From the NCBI GenBank assembly GCA_944325465.1, contig CALVAE010000127.1, positions 1 through 32,456 of the forward strand: DNA of 32,456 bases, given 5' to 3'. Both the position numbers and the translations under genes were made by a program. This DNA is from an uncultured Bacteroidales bacterium (GTDB lineage: Bacteria; Bacteroidota; Bacteroidia; Bacteroidales; UBA932). Below, piece by piece: positions 1 to 8,736 of the stretch; the stretch's first letter is position 1; every line of letters starts with the position of its first letter. Under the pieces are notes generated by a model. It was not told where the DNA came from. It was given only the letters and a program-made list of their open reading frames with translations, and did no database searches.

Positions 1-1056
1 AAAAAGATTACAATCATAGCGGCAGCAGTCCTGATTCCTTTCTCTCTTGCCTGCTGCAGCCGGATAACGGCGGATAATCCCGGAACGGAACAGACCGTCC
101 CGGACGACCCTGATGAAGGACAGGACCCGGAAGAAACCCCGGACAAGACCTACCCGGACGGAGTATCCGTGACCCCGTTTACAGATGACCTCGGAGACGG
201 CGGGAAATGCAGCGGATTCATCGCAACAGTCGATTTCTCCTCCAACGACAAACTGAGATTCAACATCGGATATGGAGGAGGATACAGACTTGCTCCAAGC
301 GAGTTCTACGAAAGATTCAACCAGAAGAAGGGCAAGCCGAGCCTGGTAATCAACGGAGGATATTTCTCAGGAAGCGCATCCGTAAGCCTGGCCATTTCCG
401 GAGGCAACTTCCAATGTCACAATATCATGAAGATGAACTGGCCCAACGACGAGAATCCAAGTCATACGGTCTACCCGGTAAGATCAGCCTTCGGCCGGAT
501 GCAGGACGGGACATTCGAGGCTCAGTGGGTCTACTGCGTCAGGGAATCCTTCAGGGAATACTATTCCTTCCCTTCCGCCCTTGACAACGACGAACGGACC
601 GCCACATTCATGAACGCACCTCCGACCACAGAGACTCCGGGAGGGCAGATTTGGGATCCGGTAGATGCAATCGGAGGAGGACCGAGACTGGTCAGGGACG
701 GAGCCAACGTAGCGGTGGAAAGCTATTGGGCCGAAGTCTTCGACAGCGGAGGAACCGCAGGACTGTCCAGACAGCCACGGACGGCAATCGGAGTGACGGA
801 AGAGAACGTCCTTGTCATGATCGTATGTGACGGAAGAGGAATGAACGGGAGTACAGGGTTCACTCTGTCCGAACTGGCGGACAAGTTCATATCGCTTGGA
901 GTGACTGATGCCATCAACCTGGATGGCGGCGGTTCTTCCGCCATTGTCGGCCATGACGGCACGGTACTTAACCGTCCGAGCGACACGGGAGACAGCCCGA
1001 CCGTCATCGAACGCCCGGTAGTCACGGCAATCATCATTTCGGAAATGAAGGAATAG
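1..1056 (+). CDS. Phosphodiester glycosidase (NAGPA-domain) lipoprotein, 5' end outside window
   Basis: The frame is open from base 1, and the first visible residues (KKITIIAAAVLIPFSLACC) are a lipoprotein signal peptide, so the start codon lies just left of the window. The GTG at 169 is an internal valine. An acidic, proline-rich linker (about residues 24-55) leads into a NAGPA-type phosphodiester glycosidase domain. Its family motifs are NGGYF (near visible residue 118), RTAIG (260), VCDGR (275) and LDGGGSS (307). Enzymes of this family hydrolyse GlcNAc-1-phosphodiesters, the mammalian member being the mannose-6-phosphate 'uncovering enzyme'. Here it would be a lipid-anchored envelope enzyme. 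It is the only clear plus-strand gene, converging on the phosphodiesterase gene at 1063, and a second protein with this domain lies at 15590-17206. The family call is firm; the sugar and acceptor are not known. Confidence 0.9.
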   Translation, partial: KKITIIAAAVLIPFSLACCSRITADNPGTEQTVPDDPDEGQDPEETPDKTYPDGVSVTPFTDDLGDGGKCSGFIATVDFSSNDKLRFNIGYGGGYRLAPSEFYERFNQKKGKPSLVINGGYFSGSASVSLAISGGNFQCHNIMKMNWPNDENPSHTVYPVRSAFGRMQDGTFEAQWVYCVRESFREYYSFPSALDNDERTATFMNAPPTTETPGGQIWDPVDAIGGGPRLVRDGANVAVESYWAEVFDSGGTAGLSRQPRTAIGVTEENVLVMIVCDGRGMNGSTGFTLSELADKFISLGVTDAINLDGGGSSAIVGHDGTVLNRPSDTGDSPTVIERPVVTAIIISEMKE

Positions 1057-1074
1057 GGTGTCCTATTCCTTCAT
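1045..1074. terminator. Bidirectional hairpin built from both convergent gene ends
   Basis: A perfect 13-bp inverted repeat (arms 1045-1057 and 1062-1074) has a 4-base loop. Each arm carries, on its own strand, the codons ATG AAG GAA TAG, which are the last codons of the two convergent genes. No U-tract follows in either direction, so it may act as a transcript-end stabiliser or a weak two-way terminator rather than a classical intrinsic one. Confidence 0.65.
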
Positions 1075-2922
1075 CAGGGAACATATCTCCATAACCCTGT
1101 CCGGATGGTCAGTAGTGATGTAATCCACTCCCAGCGCTATCGATGCAAGAATATCATCATCCGTATTGACGGTCCATATATTGACCTTCATGCCCAGATC
1201 ATGCGCGGTACTTACCATATTGCGGTAAGTGTTCAGTGTCGAGAACGGATAATCCATGCATCCGATCCCTTCGGCCGCAAGGACATCCGGTTCCACATCC
1301 CCTCCAAGATACCCCACCGTGGCATCAGGCACAGATGCCGCTATCCTCCCGCACACGTCCCTGTCAAAGCAGATGTATTCGACCATATCTTCCATCCCCG
1401 CTCCGGCCACAAGCCTCAGAACCTCGTCCGTCACCGCATTATTCCTCTCCGCAGTACTGTGCTCCTTGATTTCTATAATGAGTTTCGTCGCGGAACTTTC
1501 CCCGAGCGCCTGAAGCATGTCCGTAAAGAGAGGCAGGCTTTCGCCGTTGGAAAGTTTCAGATCCCGGATATCATCATACGTGCAGTCCTGGAACACCTTG
1601 CCGCCCATCGCCCCGTCATGATGGACAACGATGACACCGTCAACTGTCGTCCAGACATCTATCTCGCAGCCGTACACGCCCAGTTCCTGACTCGCCCGCA
1701 GGGCCGCAATGGAATTTTCCGCCGAACCGGATACAGTATGATAGCCCCTGTGCGCGACAACTCCCGGGGCGGACAACGGCCGCGGTGCATCGGAAAGAAT
1801 GAATCTTGAAGCCCCCAGAGGAGACTCGAATCCGTTCCTGACGACAAAAAAGCCGTATGTTCTGTCAGCGATACCGTCCGGAAGCGTCACAGTGACATGA
1901 CCGTCATATACTTCCGCCTCCAGTTCCAGCGGTTCCGAAGGATCAGAAGACGGAACCATCCTTATCACATCGCCCTGCCTGAATCCGGAACCCAGTATCA
2001 TATACCGGAATCCCGGACACACCTCACACACAGGAAACATCATCACATCCTCCACAGGAATGTATGATGATTCCAGATCCTTGTCAGCCTCCTTCCATAA
2101 CTCCGCAACCTGACCTGCTTCAGCAGGTTCGGAATAGATCCGTGCGACATAGACGTCTCCGCGCATCGGGAACTGGCCGGTTGCGGACTTGCCGGCATCA
2201 CATCCGATGCCGAACCACTGATCAGCAGGATTCCCTGGCAAGACCAGATCTCCGTCTGTACCGAAAACAGCCGCACATTCACCGTTCACATACAGAAAGG
2301 CAGTCGCGTCGTCCCTGTTCCATACTCCCACAACATGGTAAACCTTCCCTCTTTCAGGAACGATACCGCTTCTCAGGGTCACAATCCGTGATGACCCTTC
2401 CGTTCCGAAACTCATCTCAAAGACTATTTCATTGCCAAGCACTGCCGAAGCGATGCCCAAGCCAAAACCCCCGTCTTCTACAGATGAAAAGATCGACATC
2501 CTCTCCCCCTGCGGCTCACAATCCAACATAAACATGGTCTCGACAGTGAAGCCATCCAGGACTTCCGCCTTGAATGTCCTGTCTGCAAGATATTCCGCCC
2601 TGTACATACCGCTTGATATATCCTCGCCTACAGGATTGATGAACCTCGGGACATACCCCCCGAAAGCGGAATTGTAATAGACAAGCACGGTGTTGCCAAG
2701 ACTGCTTCTTACCGTATTGGCATTTGCCGACCTGTCCCGGGCGGAACCGTCCTGCGCGAAAACGATATCCATTATCAGGCTTTCATCAAGAGGTGCGGTC
2801 TGCCCTTCACCTCCGTCATCCGTAATATCTGTACTGCCGGAAGAACCCGGTTCCGGAGAACACGACGACAGCGACACGCACGAAATGGCAGCCACTACCA
2901 GAAAATACAGATATCTTTTCAT
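1063..2922 (-). CDS. LamG-like / glycerophosphodiester phosphodiesterase lipoprotein
   Basis: This 619-residue lipoprotein has its lipobox at LSSC (Cys21). Residues about 48-285 look like a LamG/concanavalin-like lectin domain (FTVETMFML and a YHVVGVWNRDD strand). Residues 290-380 resemble an Ig/TIG-like spacer. Residues 385-615 are a GDPD phosphodiesterase barrel with HRG (391-393), AENS (401-404), CEIDVW (419-424), HHDG (434-437) and IIEIKE (482-487), so the metal and catalytic residues appear complete. Such enzymes release glycerol-3-phosphate from glycerophosphodiesters; the lectin-like domain suggests a glycan-bound or polymeric substrate at the cell surface. It follows a terminator and an AT-rich region, so it is probably transcribed separately from the large operon, though on the same strand. 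Its neighbours on both sides, including two phosphodiester glycosidases, fit a role in phosphodiester-linked glycans. Confidence 0.9.
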   Translation of the reverse strand: MKRYLYFLVVAAISCVSLSSCSPEPGSSGSTDITDDGGEGQTAPLDESLIMDIVFAQDGSARDRSANANTVRSSLGNTVLVYYNSAFGGYVPRFINPVGEDISSGMYRAEYLADRTFKAEVLDGFTVETMFMLDCEPQGERMSIFSSVEDGGFGLGIASAVLGNEIVFEMSFGTEGSSRIVTLRSGIVPERGKVYHVVGVWNRDDATAFLYVNGECAAVFGTDGDLVLPGNPADQWFGIGCDAGKSATGQFPMRGDVYVARIYSEPAEAGQVAELWKEADKDLESSYIPVEDVMMFPVCEVCPGFRYMILGSGFRQGDVIRMVPSSDPSEPLELEAEVYDGHVTVTLPDGIADRTYGFFVVRNGFESPLGASRFILSDAPRPLSAPGVVAHRGYHTVSGSAENSIAALRASQELGVYGCEIDVWTTVDGVIVVHHDGAMGGKVFQDCTYDDIRDLKLSNGESLPLFTDMLQALGESSATKLIIEIKEHSTAERNNAVTDEVLRLVAGAGMEDMVEYICFDRDVCGRIAASVPDATVGYLGGDVEPDVLAAEGIGCMDYPFSTLNTYRNMVSTAHDLGMKVNIWTVNTDDDILASIALGVDYITTDHPDRVMEICSLMKE

Positions 2923-2924
2923 GG

Positions 2925-3000
2925 CAATATTAAATTAAAACCCAATATTAATAAATAAATTTAATATTTCACAATTTTATGATAACGATTTTAATATTTA
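2925..3000 (-). promoter_or_regulatory. AT-rich upstream region with possible promoter and repeated AATATT boxes
   Basis: This is the only sizeable non-coding stretch of the window. Reading the minus strand, TTGTG (2970-2974) and TAATATTG (2943-2950), 19 bases apart, are a fair match to the Bacteroidota -33 (TTTG) and -7 (TAnnTTTG) elements ahead of the start codon at 2922. AATATT occurs four times, at 2926, 2944, 2963 and 2993, the last two within longer TTTAATATTT repeats. These could be operator half-sites or only AT-rich promoter composition. Confidence 0.35.
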
Positions 3001-3038
3001 CCTTTCACCTTACTAAACATAACTGCTTTATCCGCACT

Positions 3039-3075
3039 AAAAAAACCGATTTCCATGCAGACCTGTCCGCATGAA
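3039..3075 (-). terminator. Probable intrinsic terminator of the large operon
   Basis: Just downstream of the FAD oxidoreductase stop codon, the minus strand can form a 10-bp stem (arms 3052-3061 and 3066-3075, including two G-T wobbles) with a 4-base loop. Seven Ts follow on that strand (A-run at 3039-3045 on the plus strand) after about six spacer bases. The gap between stem and T-run makes it imperfect, but the position, at the end of a roughly 29-kb co-directional gene run, fits. Confidence 0.55.
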
Positions 3076-3077
3076 TG

Positions 3078-5039
3078 TCAAAAGGAGCAAAACGGCATAT
3101 CCCTAAGATTCCCGTAGATATCGACATCATAACTGCCGAAAGGATCAAGGACGGTATCAAGCACTACTGCGCACTCCAATCGTGTAAGCAATGTATCCGG
3201 AGCGAATACTTTTCCAAAATTTTCTGACAGACAATCCAATACAGTCTTTTCCGCATCAACGGTACTTTTACCGGTCACCGATGACACATATCCTGCAAGT
3301 TGCTCAGCATCCACATACTCCGATTCCGGCTCATCAAAGACAATCATCGTCCCATCCTGTCTCTTGAGACCGTGATAGAAACTTCTCATCCCTTCCAACA
3401 GGTCTGAAGACAGCATTTTTTTGTCCGGATAGATCCATGACTGGTTTGACCATTCGGAATTAACCCCGTAATACCGTATAATACCGGTAAGCGCAATACG
3501 TTGCAATGTCTTGAACCACTTGCTGTCCCGTGGGAGATCAAGCGGCGGGGCAAGATATGCTCCCGCATCAAGGAGTTCCTTCTGCACTTCCCTTACCGAG
3601 ACTTCAGAGACTCCGCAACCTTTTCTGACTGCCTGCGCCGCTATCACTCCGGCCGCCTGTCCGATCTGCAGGACCACCGGTTGCAGACGTGTCGTCCCGT
3701 TCACAAGATTGGTCACGGATATGGACTTCTCTATAACAAGCACATCATCGTATTTCTTCGGCATCATAACCCCGACAGGCAGACTCCACGATGGAATCGG
3801 ATGGAAATACAGATTAGGCAGACTTTCCCAGCCATGATATGCGGCATGGTGCTGGTCAACCGGATAATCCCCTACCGCCACTCCTGTCCTGTAGAGTTTT
3901 CTGGTCTGATCATACGGGGCATTGATATCATTCAGGTTGAAGCGGACACGGCCATCTATCCTCCTGGATTCCCTGTGGTACGGTATGAAAGGGAAGCCGT
4001 CCGCTGTCGGATACTCATCCGAAATGCCGAGATTGACAAATCCCAGTTCGTTCTGAAGGAAATACAGGAACCTCAACGACTTCTGTTTGGCCTTCTCCAG
4101 TTCGCGCTCTCTCACTTCTGGATCAGCATCAATAATATTGCTGTAATAATCGTTTCCCTCTATAGGCCAGTTGATCATGTACTTTCCGTTCTGAAGCCTG
4201 CCGTATGTAATCATCTTCTCTTTCGGCCACATTCTTTCCGGCTCCTTCGGCCGGATACACTGCACGTTTTCACAGCAGCACGCAAATTCGGAAGGGACAT
4301 AATCGTCCGGCTCCGGAATAGGTACAGGATGACCGTAATCCTGCAGGATCATCACATACGTGATATCCTGTACGATATTGTTCTTTTCCGCCGGTGCCAT
4401 ATCTTCCCCCGTCTCCGCAGAGGCATCCATACCGACCTCATAAGGAATACCTATCGCCTTCGCGACATCTCCAAGTTCGGTACCGTCTACAAGTATTTTC
4501 GTCCGGACCTTTCTTTCACCGCCCGGACCCTCAAGGGTCACGGACCAGCCTTTATCCGACTTCGCAAATCCCGTCGCCACAGTATTGAACTCCATTTTAA
4601 GATTTCTTTCACGCAATGCCATATTCCTGAATATTTCCGCTCCGACCGAAGGTTCGAACATGACACTGCTCACCCACCCTGTCTTCAATGAATCCGGGGA
4701 ACCATAACGGTACTCAAGACTGTCCCTGAACTCGGACCACAGTCCGCCCCTCAAGGCATAACACCCGTCCGTAGCGCTGACTCCGGCAGAAGTAAGCATA
4801 CCTCCGAGCCATTCATGTTCCTCTATCAGAAGCACGTTTGCCCCGCTTCTCGCAGCCTGTATTGCGGCAGTCGTACCTGACGTCCCTCCACCTACTATCA
4901 GGACATCATACTGTCCCTCCTGTACGGTACATTGCACGAACAATATGAAACACAGCAACATACAGGCAACGACAGAAAAACGCAACAGCAATTTCCCTTT
5001 TCCCATTCTCTGAATTTTACAACAATTTAAAATATTCAT
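3078..5039 (-). CDS. Exported FAD-dependent oxidoreductase (FAD_oxidored family)
   Basis: The protein is about 653 residues from the ATG at 5039. A second ATG at 5006 gives a cleaner lipoprotein signal (MGKGKLLLRF..., lipobox LFVQC), so the true start is uncertain; the GTG at 5042 is less likely. After the signal, YDVLIVGGGTSG is an FAD-binding Rossmann motif, followed by LLIEEHEWLGGM, typical of the FAD_oxidored group that includes many secreted glycan-locus proteins of unknown substrate. The middle has a Cys-rich CCCENVQC patch (near 4260-4285). It is the last gene of the operon, 18 bases behind the alpha/beta hydrolase and before a terminator. It may oxidise a sugar hydroxyl or regenerate an oxidised intermediate together with the four Gfo/Idh/MocA proteins; that role is inference. 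Confidence 0.85.
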   Translation of the reverse strand: MNILNCCKIQRMGKGKLLLRFSVVACMLLCFILFVQCTVQEGQYDVLIVGGGTSGTTAAIQAARSGANVLLIEEHEWLGGMLTSAGVSATDGCYALRGGLWSEFRDSLEYRYGSPDSLKTGWVSSVMFEPSVGAEIFRNMALRERNLKMEFNTVATGFAKSDKGWSVTLEGPGGERKVRTKILVDGTELGDVAKAIGIPYEVGMDASAETGEDMAPAEKNNIVQDITYVMILQDYGHPVPIPEPDDYVPSEFACCCENVQCIRPKEPERMWPKEKMITYGRLQNGKYMINWPIEGNDYYSNIIDADPEVRERELEKAKQKSLRFLYFLQNELGFVNLGISDEYPTADGFPFIPYHRESRRIDGRVRFNLNDINAPYDQTRKLYRTGVAVGDYPVDQHHAAYHGWESLPNLYFHPIPSWSLPVGVMMPKKYDDVLVIEKSISVTNLVNGTTRLQPVVLQIGQAAGVIAAQAVRKGCGVSEVSVREVQKELLDAGAYLAPPLDLPRDSKWFKTLQRIALTGIIRYYGVNSEWSNQSWIYPDKKMLSSDLLEGMRSFYHGLKRQDGTMIVFDEPESEYVDAEQLAGYVSSVTGKSTVDAEKTVLDCLSENFGKVFAPDTLLTRLECAVVLDTVLDPFGSYDVDIYGNLRDMPFCSF

Positions 5040-5057
5040 CACATACCGGTATCCCGG

Positions 5058-5981
5058 TCATTTAAGGTATTTTTCAAGAAAAACATATCCTTGCTCAAGA
5101 ACATGCCATGGAGGACGATGGCCTGTAGCATGATTTACAAATTGCAGATTCCGGAAAGACGATCCTCCGGTTTTCCGAATCCTGTCCGACAGCGACCTGT
5201 AGGATTCATCGTTATCGCTTTCTCCAGCAATCAGGCAAAAAGGTCTGAATCCGGAAAATTCCCACAAATCCACATTCTCGAATCCCCGTGTTTCCAGGTC
5301 TTCAAGTTTTGTTCCCCAATACCATTGGCTCTCCCAGTTGGACTGCGTCCAAAGCAGACCGAAATCGCTTGCAAGAATAACTTTTATACGGGAATCAAGA
5401 CAGCCTGTATAAAATGCTATCTTGCCGCCCAATGAATGTCCGGCAATCCCGATCCTGTTCTTTTTAACCCGGGAATCCGATTCCAGCAGATCAATCAGCA
5501 GCCGCGTATCCGCCACCATTTTCCCGATACCGCACCATTGGGGATAATCCCGTAAAAGAGCCCCGGAAGCCTCTTTCCATCTTGAAAAATCATCCCTTGC
5601 CCTGACTGATTCCCGACAATATGTCAGATGATATGATTCAGCACTGATACAGATAAAGCCTCTCTTTACAAGATGCAGCATCATCTCCACTTCCTCATAT
5701 CCGGAAATCTCCACTCCCGTGGAAAGATCAGTTCCCAGCATTGCTTCAGGGAAATAATACGGTACGACAACGGCAGGACATTTCCTGTTCCCAATATCTT
5801 TCGGAATGACTTTTATCACTTTCTGGATTGTACCCGGCCCGTTGTTCTGGATCAGGACCTCAGCATTGAAATCCTTGTATGCGTAAACTCCGACAAGTTC
5901 CGTACTGTTTTCAAAAGCATAATTCGCCGGCTCCGCAAGATATTGCAGAGCCAGTGAAAGTGCACATATTAATCCGAACAT
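5058..5981 (-). CDS. Exported alpha/beta hydrolase (esterase-like)
   Basis: The 307-residue protein has a short signal-like start (MFGLICALSLALQYLAEPA). GHSLGG (181-186) presents Ser183 as nucleophile, GESDND (253-258) supplies a likely acid, and HATGH (284-288) the histidine. The fold resembles acetyl-xylan-esterase or dienelactone-hydrolase-like proteins common in glycan loci, so removal of O-acyl groups from the glycan is a reasonable guess. It lies between a Gfo/Idh/MocA protein and the FAD enzyme, 39 and 18 bases from them. The substrate cannot be read from the sequence, and a peptidase-like or lactone-hydrolase activity is also possible. A lactone hydrolase would suit neighbours that oxidise sugars. 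Confidence 0.8.
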   Translation of the reverse strand: MFGLICALSLALQYLAEPANYAFENSTELVGVYAYKDFNAEVLIQNNGPGTIQKVIKVIPKDIGNRKCPAVVVPYYFPEAMLGTDLSTGVEISGYEEVEMMLHLVKRGFICISAESYHLTYCRESVRARDDFSRWKEASGALLRDYPQWCGIGKMVADTRLLIDLLESDSRVKKNRIGIAGHSLGGKIAFYTGCLDSRIKVILASDFGLLWTQSNWESQWYWGTKLEDLETRGFENVDLWEFSGFRPFCLIAGESDNDESYRSLSDRIRKTGGSSFRNLQFVNHATGHRPPWHVLEQGYVFLEKYLK

Positions 5982-6020
5982 AAATCAACAGATTTCAGAC
6001 CGTCATGTTTACCTTATCTG

Positions 6021-7361
6021 TCAGATTTCGATGCCCCAGCCTTTTTCATATTCACGGCTGAAAAGTTTCATGGCCTGCCTGTCTCCGAGTATTCTTCCGT
6101 TGGTAGTATCTATCCTCAGAGAACGTCCTACCCTCTGTGAAATATTGCCTAACTGTACCAGTTGGGTACTTATGCAGGCATCGACAATGCCAGAATTGAG
6201 TCTTGTCCCCTTACGTATGGCATCAAACCAGTTCTGGAAATGGAATGCATCCAACTGTTCGCTCGGATTCAGAAGGTTTCCTTCTTCAAACTTAAGATCG
6301 CTTCTGACATCCTTGACAGTCTTCCCCTGGAGATCGACTATTCTGTATTCATTGCCTCCGCCAATAAACATGGTTCCTGTCTCCCCATAGAATGCAGTCC
6401 CTACTCCGTATCCATCCACAGGGGTACTGTTGCAACTTCTGCCCTCCCACGAGAAAGCGGCATTGTCACCGAACCGGAAAGTTATCATCTGCGTATCCGG
6501 AGTTTCCCAGTCATCCTGATATCTGTATCTTCCCCCTACAGATGCAACCAGATCCGGATAATCCACACCGAGTCCCCACCTGAGAAGATCGACAAAATGG
6601 GTCCCGTTGTTCAGAGCCTCTCCTGTTCCCCAATGCCAGAACCAGTGCCAGTTATAGTGAAGGAAATTATCCTTATATTCCGGGACACGCGGTGCCGGGC
6701 CCTGCCAAAGATCCCAGTCAAGCCATTCCGGGACAGGCACTACCTTGCCCGTACCTATCGACGGCCTGTTGTTGACATACCAGGATTTGGCATATTTGAC
6801 CTTTCCTATCGAGCCGGATTTCAGTTCATCCATTGCAGCAATCACATTAGGCCAGGAACGACGCTGATTGCCGACCTGCACTACCCTGCCATATTTGGCT
6901 ACAGCCTTTACCAGCATTTCATTTTCTGCCGGGTTGTGGCTGGTGGGTTTTTCAAGATATACATGCTTGCCTGCCTGCATTGCCATTATGGCCGCCTTGG
7001 CGTGCCAATGGTCCGGAGTCGCGATAACCGCTGCATCGAAGTCCTTGCTTTCCATCATCTTGCGGATATCCCTGAAGCCTGCCGGAGTCTTACCTGTGAG
7101 TTTTACTATATCCTCCCTGCATCTTTCAAGAGCATTGGAATCACAGTCGCACAGACATGTTACCTCGCACCCTTTCATTTTGGCGAAACCGGACGCCAAA
7201 GCCCTGCCTCTGGAATTTACCCCTATGACACCTATCCTTATCCTGTCATTTGCCCCCATGACGCGGCCGGGTGCGATTGCGAATCCAGGCAGAATGCTGC
7301 CCAATGAAAAAGCGGCTGCGCCTGTCACAGCCTGCTTGAGGAAATCTCTTCTCGAAGTCAT
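6021..7361 (-). CDS. Tat-exported Gfo/Idh/MocA-family oxidoreductase
   Basis: The 446-residue protein begins with a Tat signal (SRRDFLKQ, then a hydrophobic stretch to about residue 30). Tat export suits an enzyme that is folded around NAD(P) before leaving the cytoplasm. The Rossmann segment is IRIGVIGVNSRGR (41-53), followed by ATPDHWH (114-120) and the family motif EKP (137-139). The C-terminal half has the usual substrate-binding sheet with HWFWHWGTGEALNNGTHF. Family members oxidise or reduce sugar hydroxyls; some (GH109) use transient NAD-dependent oxidation to cleave N-acetylgalactosaminides. I cannot place this protein in GH109 by eye. It is the last of four similar genes in the operon. 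Confidence 0.88.
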   Translation of the reverse strand: MTSRRDFLKQAVTGAAAFSLGSILPGFAIAPGRVMGANDRIRIGVIGVNSRGRALASGFAKMKGCEVTCLCDCDSNALERCREDIVKLTGKTPAGFRDIRKMMESKDFDAAVIATPDHWHAKAAIMAMQAGKHVYLEKPTSHNPAENEMLVKAVAKYGRVVQVGNQRRSWPNVIAAMDELKSGSIGKVKYAKSWYVNNRPSIGTGKVVPVPEWLDWDLWQGPAPRVPEYKDNFLHYNWHWFWHWGTGEALNNGTHFVDLLRWGLGVDYPDLVASVGGRYRYQDDWETPDTQMITFRFGDNAAFSWEGRSCNSTPVDGYGVGTAFYGETGTMFIGGGNEYRIVDLQGKTVKDVRSDLKFEEGNLLNPSEQLDAFHFQNWFDAIRKGTRLNSGIVDACISTQLVQLGNISQRVGRSLRIDTTNGRILGDRQAMKLFSREYEKGWGIEI

Positions 7362-7378
7362 AAGTCAACTATTTTAAT

Positions 7379-8692
7379 TCAGAATCTCATATATGGTATC
7401 TTGTATCTATCCGGGAAAGTGACTATTTTACCCGTGTCCATAGCCTCGTTCGCAAGCAGGCACAGGACAGTTGCACAGTAGGCTTCCTCAACGACATTCT
7501 CTGCCCTCTCTCCTGTAATGCAAGACAGGCAGAATGCAGAAAGTATCACATCCGAACCATCCTTGTCAACACCGACGGTATTCTGTCCGCCGTTTACATG
7601 GATCGGCCCGTCTATTATAGGATGCGGGACATACCGGCCCTGTATTTCCGGTCTCCAACTCGGTCCCGCCACAGGAACGGAAGCGAACACCTTGTCTTTC
7701 ATCTGGGCCAGAAGCTGCTCTATTCCGGAATGGGAGTTATCGTTTTCAAGATAATATATGCCTTTGGCCAGTTCCATCGTGCCGAGATGTCCCAGAATCT
7801 GATCCTCCATTCCATTGTATTTATTGGATATCAATGATTCATAACTGATCTTGCGCCCGTCAGAATATCTGTAGATGACGTTGACGCTGTCATATACTTC
7901 CCTTCCGTCTTTCCAATAGACAATATCTCCCATACCTGTCACCGAAGAAGGCATCATCCTCCCCGCTGCCCAGTTACAGACTTCAAGCTGATGGCTGGCA
8001 AGTTCCGTCATAAGTCCTCCGGAAGATTCCCTGTACAGTCTCCAGTTTATAAGTCTCTCATATTCAGGAGAAGGTACAGGCCTGCGCCAATCTGCATTCC
8101 GGAACCAGCAGCACCGCATTCCCACGACATCTCCTATCAGACCGTCACGGATCAACTGCATCCCCTTAATATATTTTTCATCATACATACGCTGCATACA
8201 GTAATAAAGGACATTGTCACAACGTGTGTATGCATCATAGACTGCCTTGCATTCTTCGAGGGTAAGCGCCATCGCCTTCTCGCAGAACACGTGCTTTCCG
8301 GATTGCAAGGCATCCAGGGTGATCTTTGCGTGTGTTCCCAAAGGTGTCGCTATTATCACACCGTCTATTTCCTTGTCATCCAGCAATCGCCTGTAATCGG
8401 CATACCTTCTGGCCGACGGACATAAAGACGAGGCCTCTTCCAGATGAGGAGGATATATATCGCACAGGGCCACTATTTCAGCATTTGCGATCTGAAGAAG
8501 ATTATGTATATGATACTGTCCCCTCGACCCTGTCCCTATAAGGGCTATCCTCGCTTTTTCCTTGCCTGCGCTGTCCGCCTTGTCCGGAGAGCACGATGCC
8601 AGCCACGGAGCCGATGCCAGGGCGGCCGCACCACCTGCAAAAATGCCCAGTTCCCTGAGAAAATCCCGCCTTCCGATCTCTTTTTTACCCAT
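7379..8692 (-). CDS. Tat-exported Gfo/Idh/MocA-family lipoprotein
   Basis: The start is the ATG at 8692, directly before GRRDFLRE. The open frame reaches 8839, but that extension overlaps the upstream gene and would bury the signal. The signal ends in WLASC (Cys34), so this is a likely Tat-exported lipoprotein of 437 residues. The nucleotide loop is ALIGTGSRG (50-58). The usual EKP motif reads EKA (138-140), so the conserved lysine is kept. The C-terminal region has TELASHQLEVCNW, which resembles the His-containing active-site helix of the family. It is 44 bases behind the preceding gene and 17 ahead of the next. The substrate is unknown; an exported sugar dehydrogenase or NAD-dependent glycosidase is possible. 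Confidence 0.88.
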   Translation of the reverse strand: MGKKEIGRRDFLRELGIFAGGAAALASAPWLASCSPDKADSAGKEKARIALIGTGSRGQYHIHNLLQIANAEIVALCDIYPPHLEEASSLCPSARRYADYRRLLDDKEIDGVIIATPLGTHAKITLDALQSGKHVFCEKAMALTLEECKAVYDAYTRCDNVLYYCMQRMYDEKYIKGMQLIRDGLIGDVVGMRCCWFRNADWRRPVPSPEYERLINWRLYRESSGGLMTELASHQLEVCNWAAGRMMPSSVTGMGDIVYWKDGREVYDSVNVIYRYSDGRKISYESLISNKYNGMEDQILGHLGTMELAKGIYYLENDNSHSGIEQLLAQMKDKVFASVPVAGPSWRPEIQGRYVPHPIIDGPIHVNGGQNTVGVDKDGSDVILSAFCLSCITGERAENVVEEAYCATVLCLLANEAMDTGKIVTFPDRYKIPYMRF

Positions 8693-8736
8693 AACGATCT
8701 GCACAATAAAAACCATGAAACTTTCTGGCCCCGGAA

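Noticed and set aside
169..1056. Starting the left-edge gene at the GTG at 169.
   Set aside because: The frame is open to base 1 and encodes a lipoprotein signal peptide there, so the start lies outside the window.
3501..4691. A 396-codon open frame on the plus strand opposite the FAD oxidoreductase.
   Set aside because: The minus-strand frame has a signal peptide and clear FAD motifs; the plus-strand product is rich in Arg, His and Cys, lacks recognisable domains and is a by-product of codon bias.
5982..6020. A short inverted repeat (AAATC...GATTT) between two operon genes.
   Set aside because: Five base pairs only, AT-rich; expected by chance.
6162..7307. A 381-codon plus-strand open frame opposite a Gfo/Idh/MocA gene.
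   Set aside because: No domain or signal, and it mirrors a well-supported oxidoreductase.
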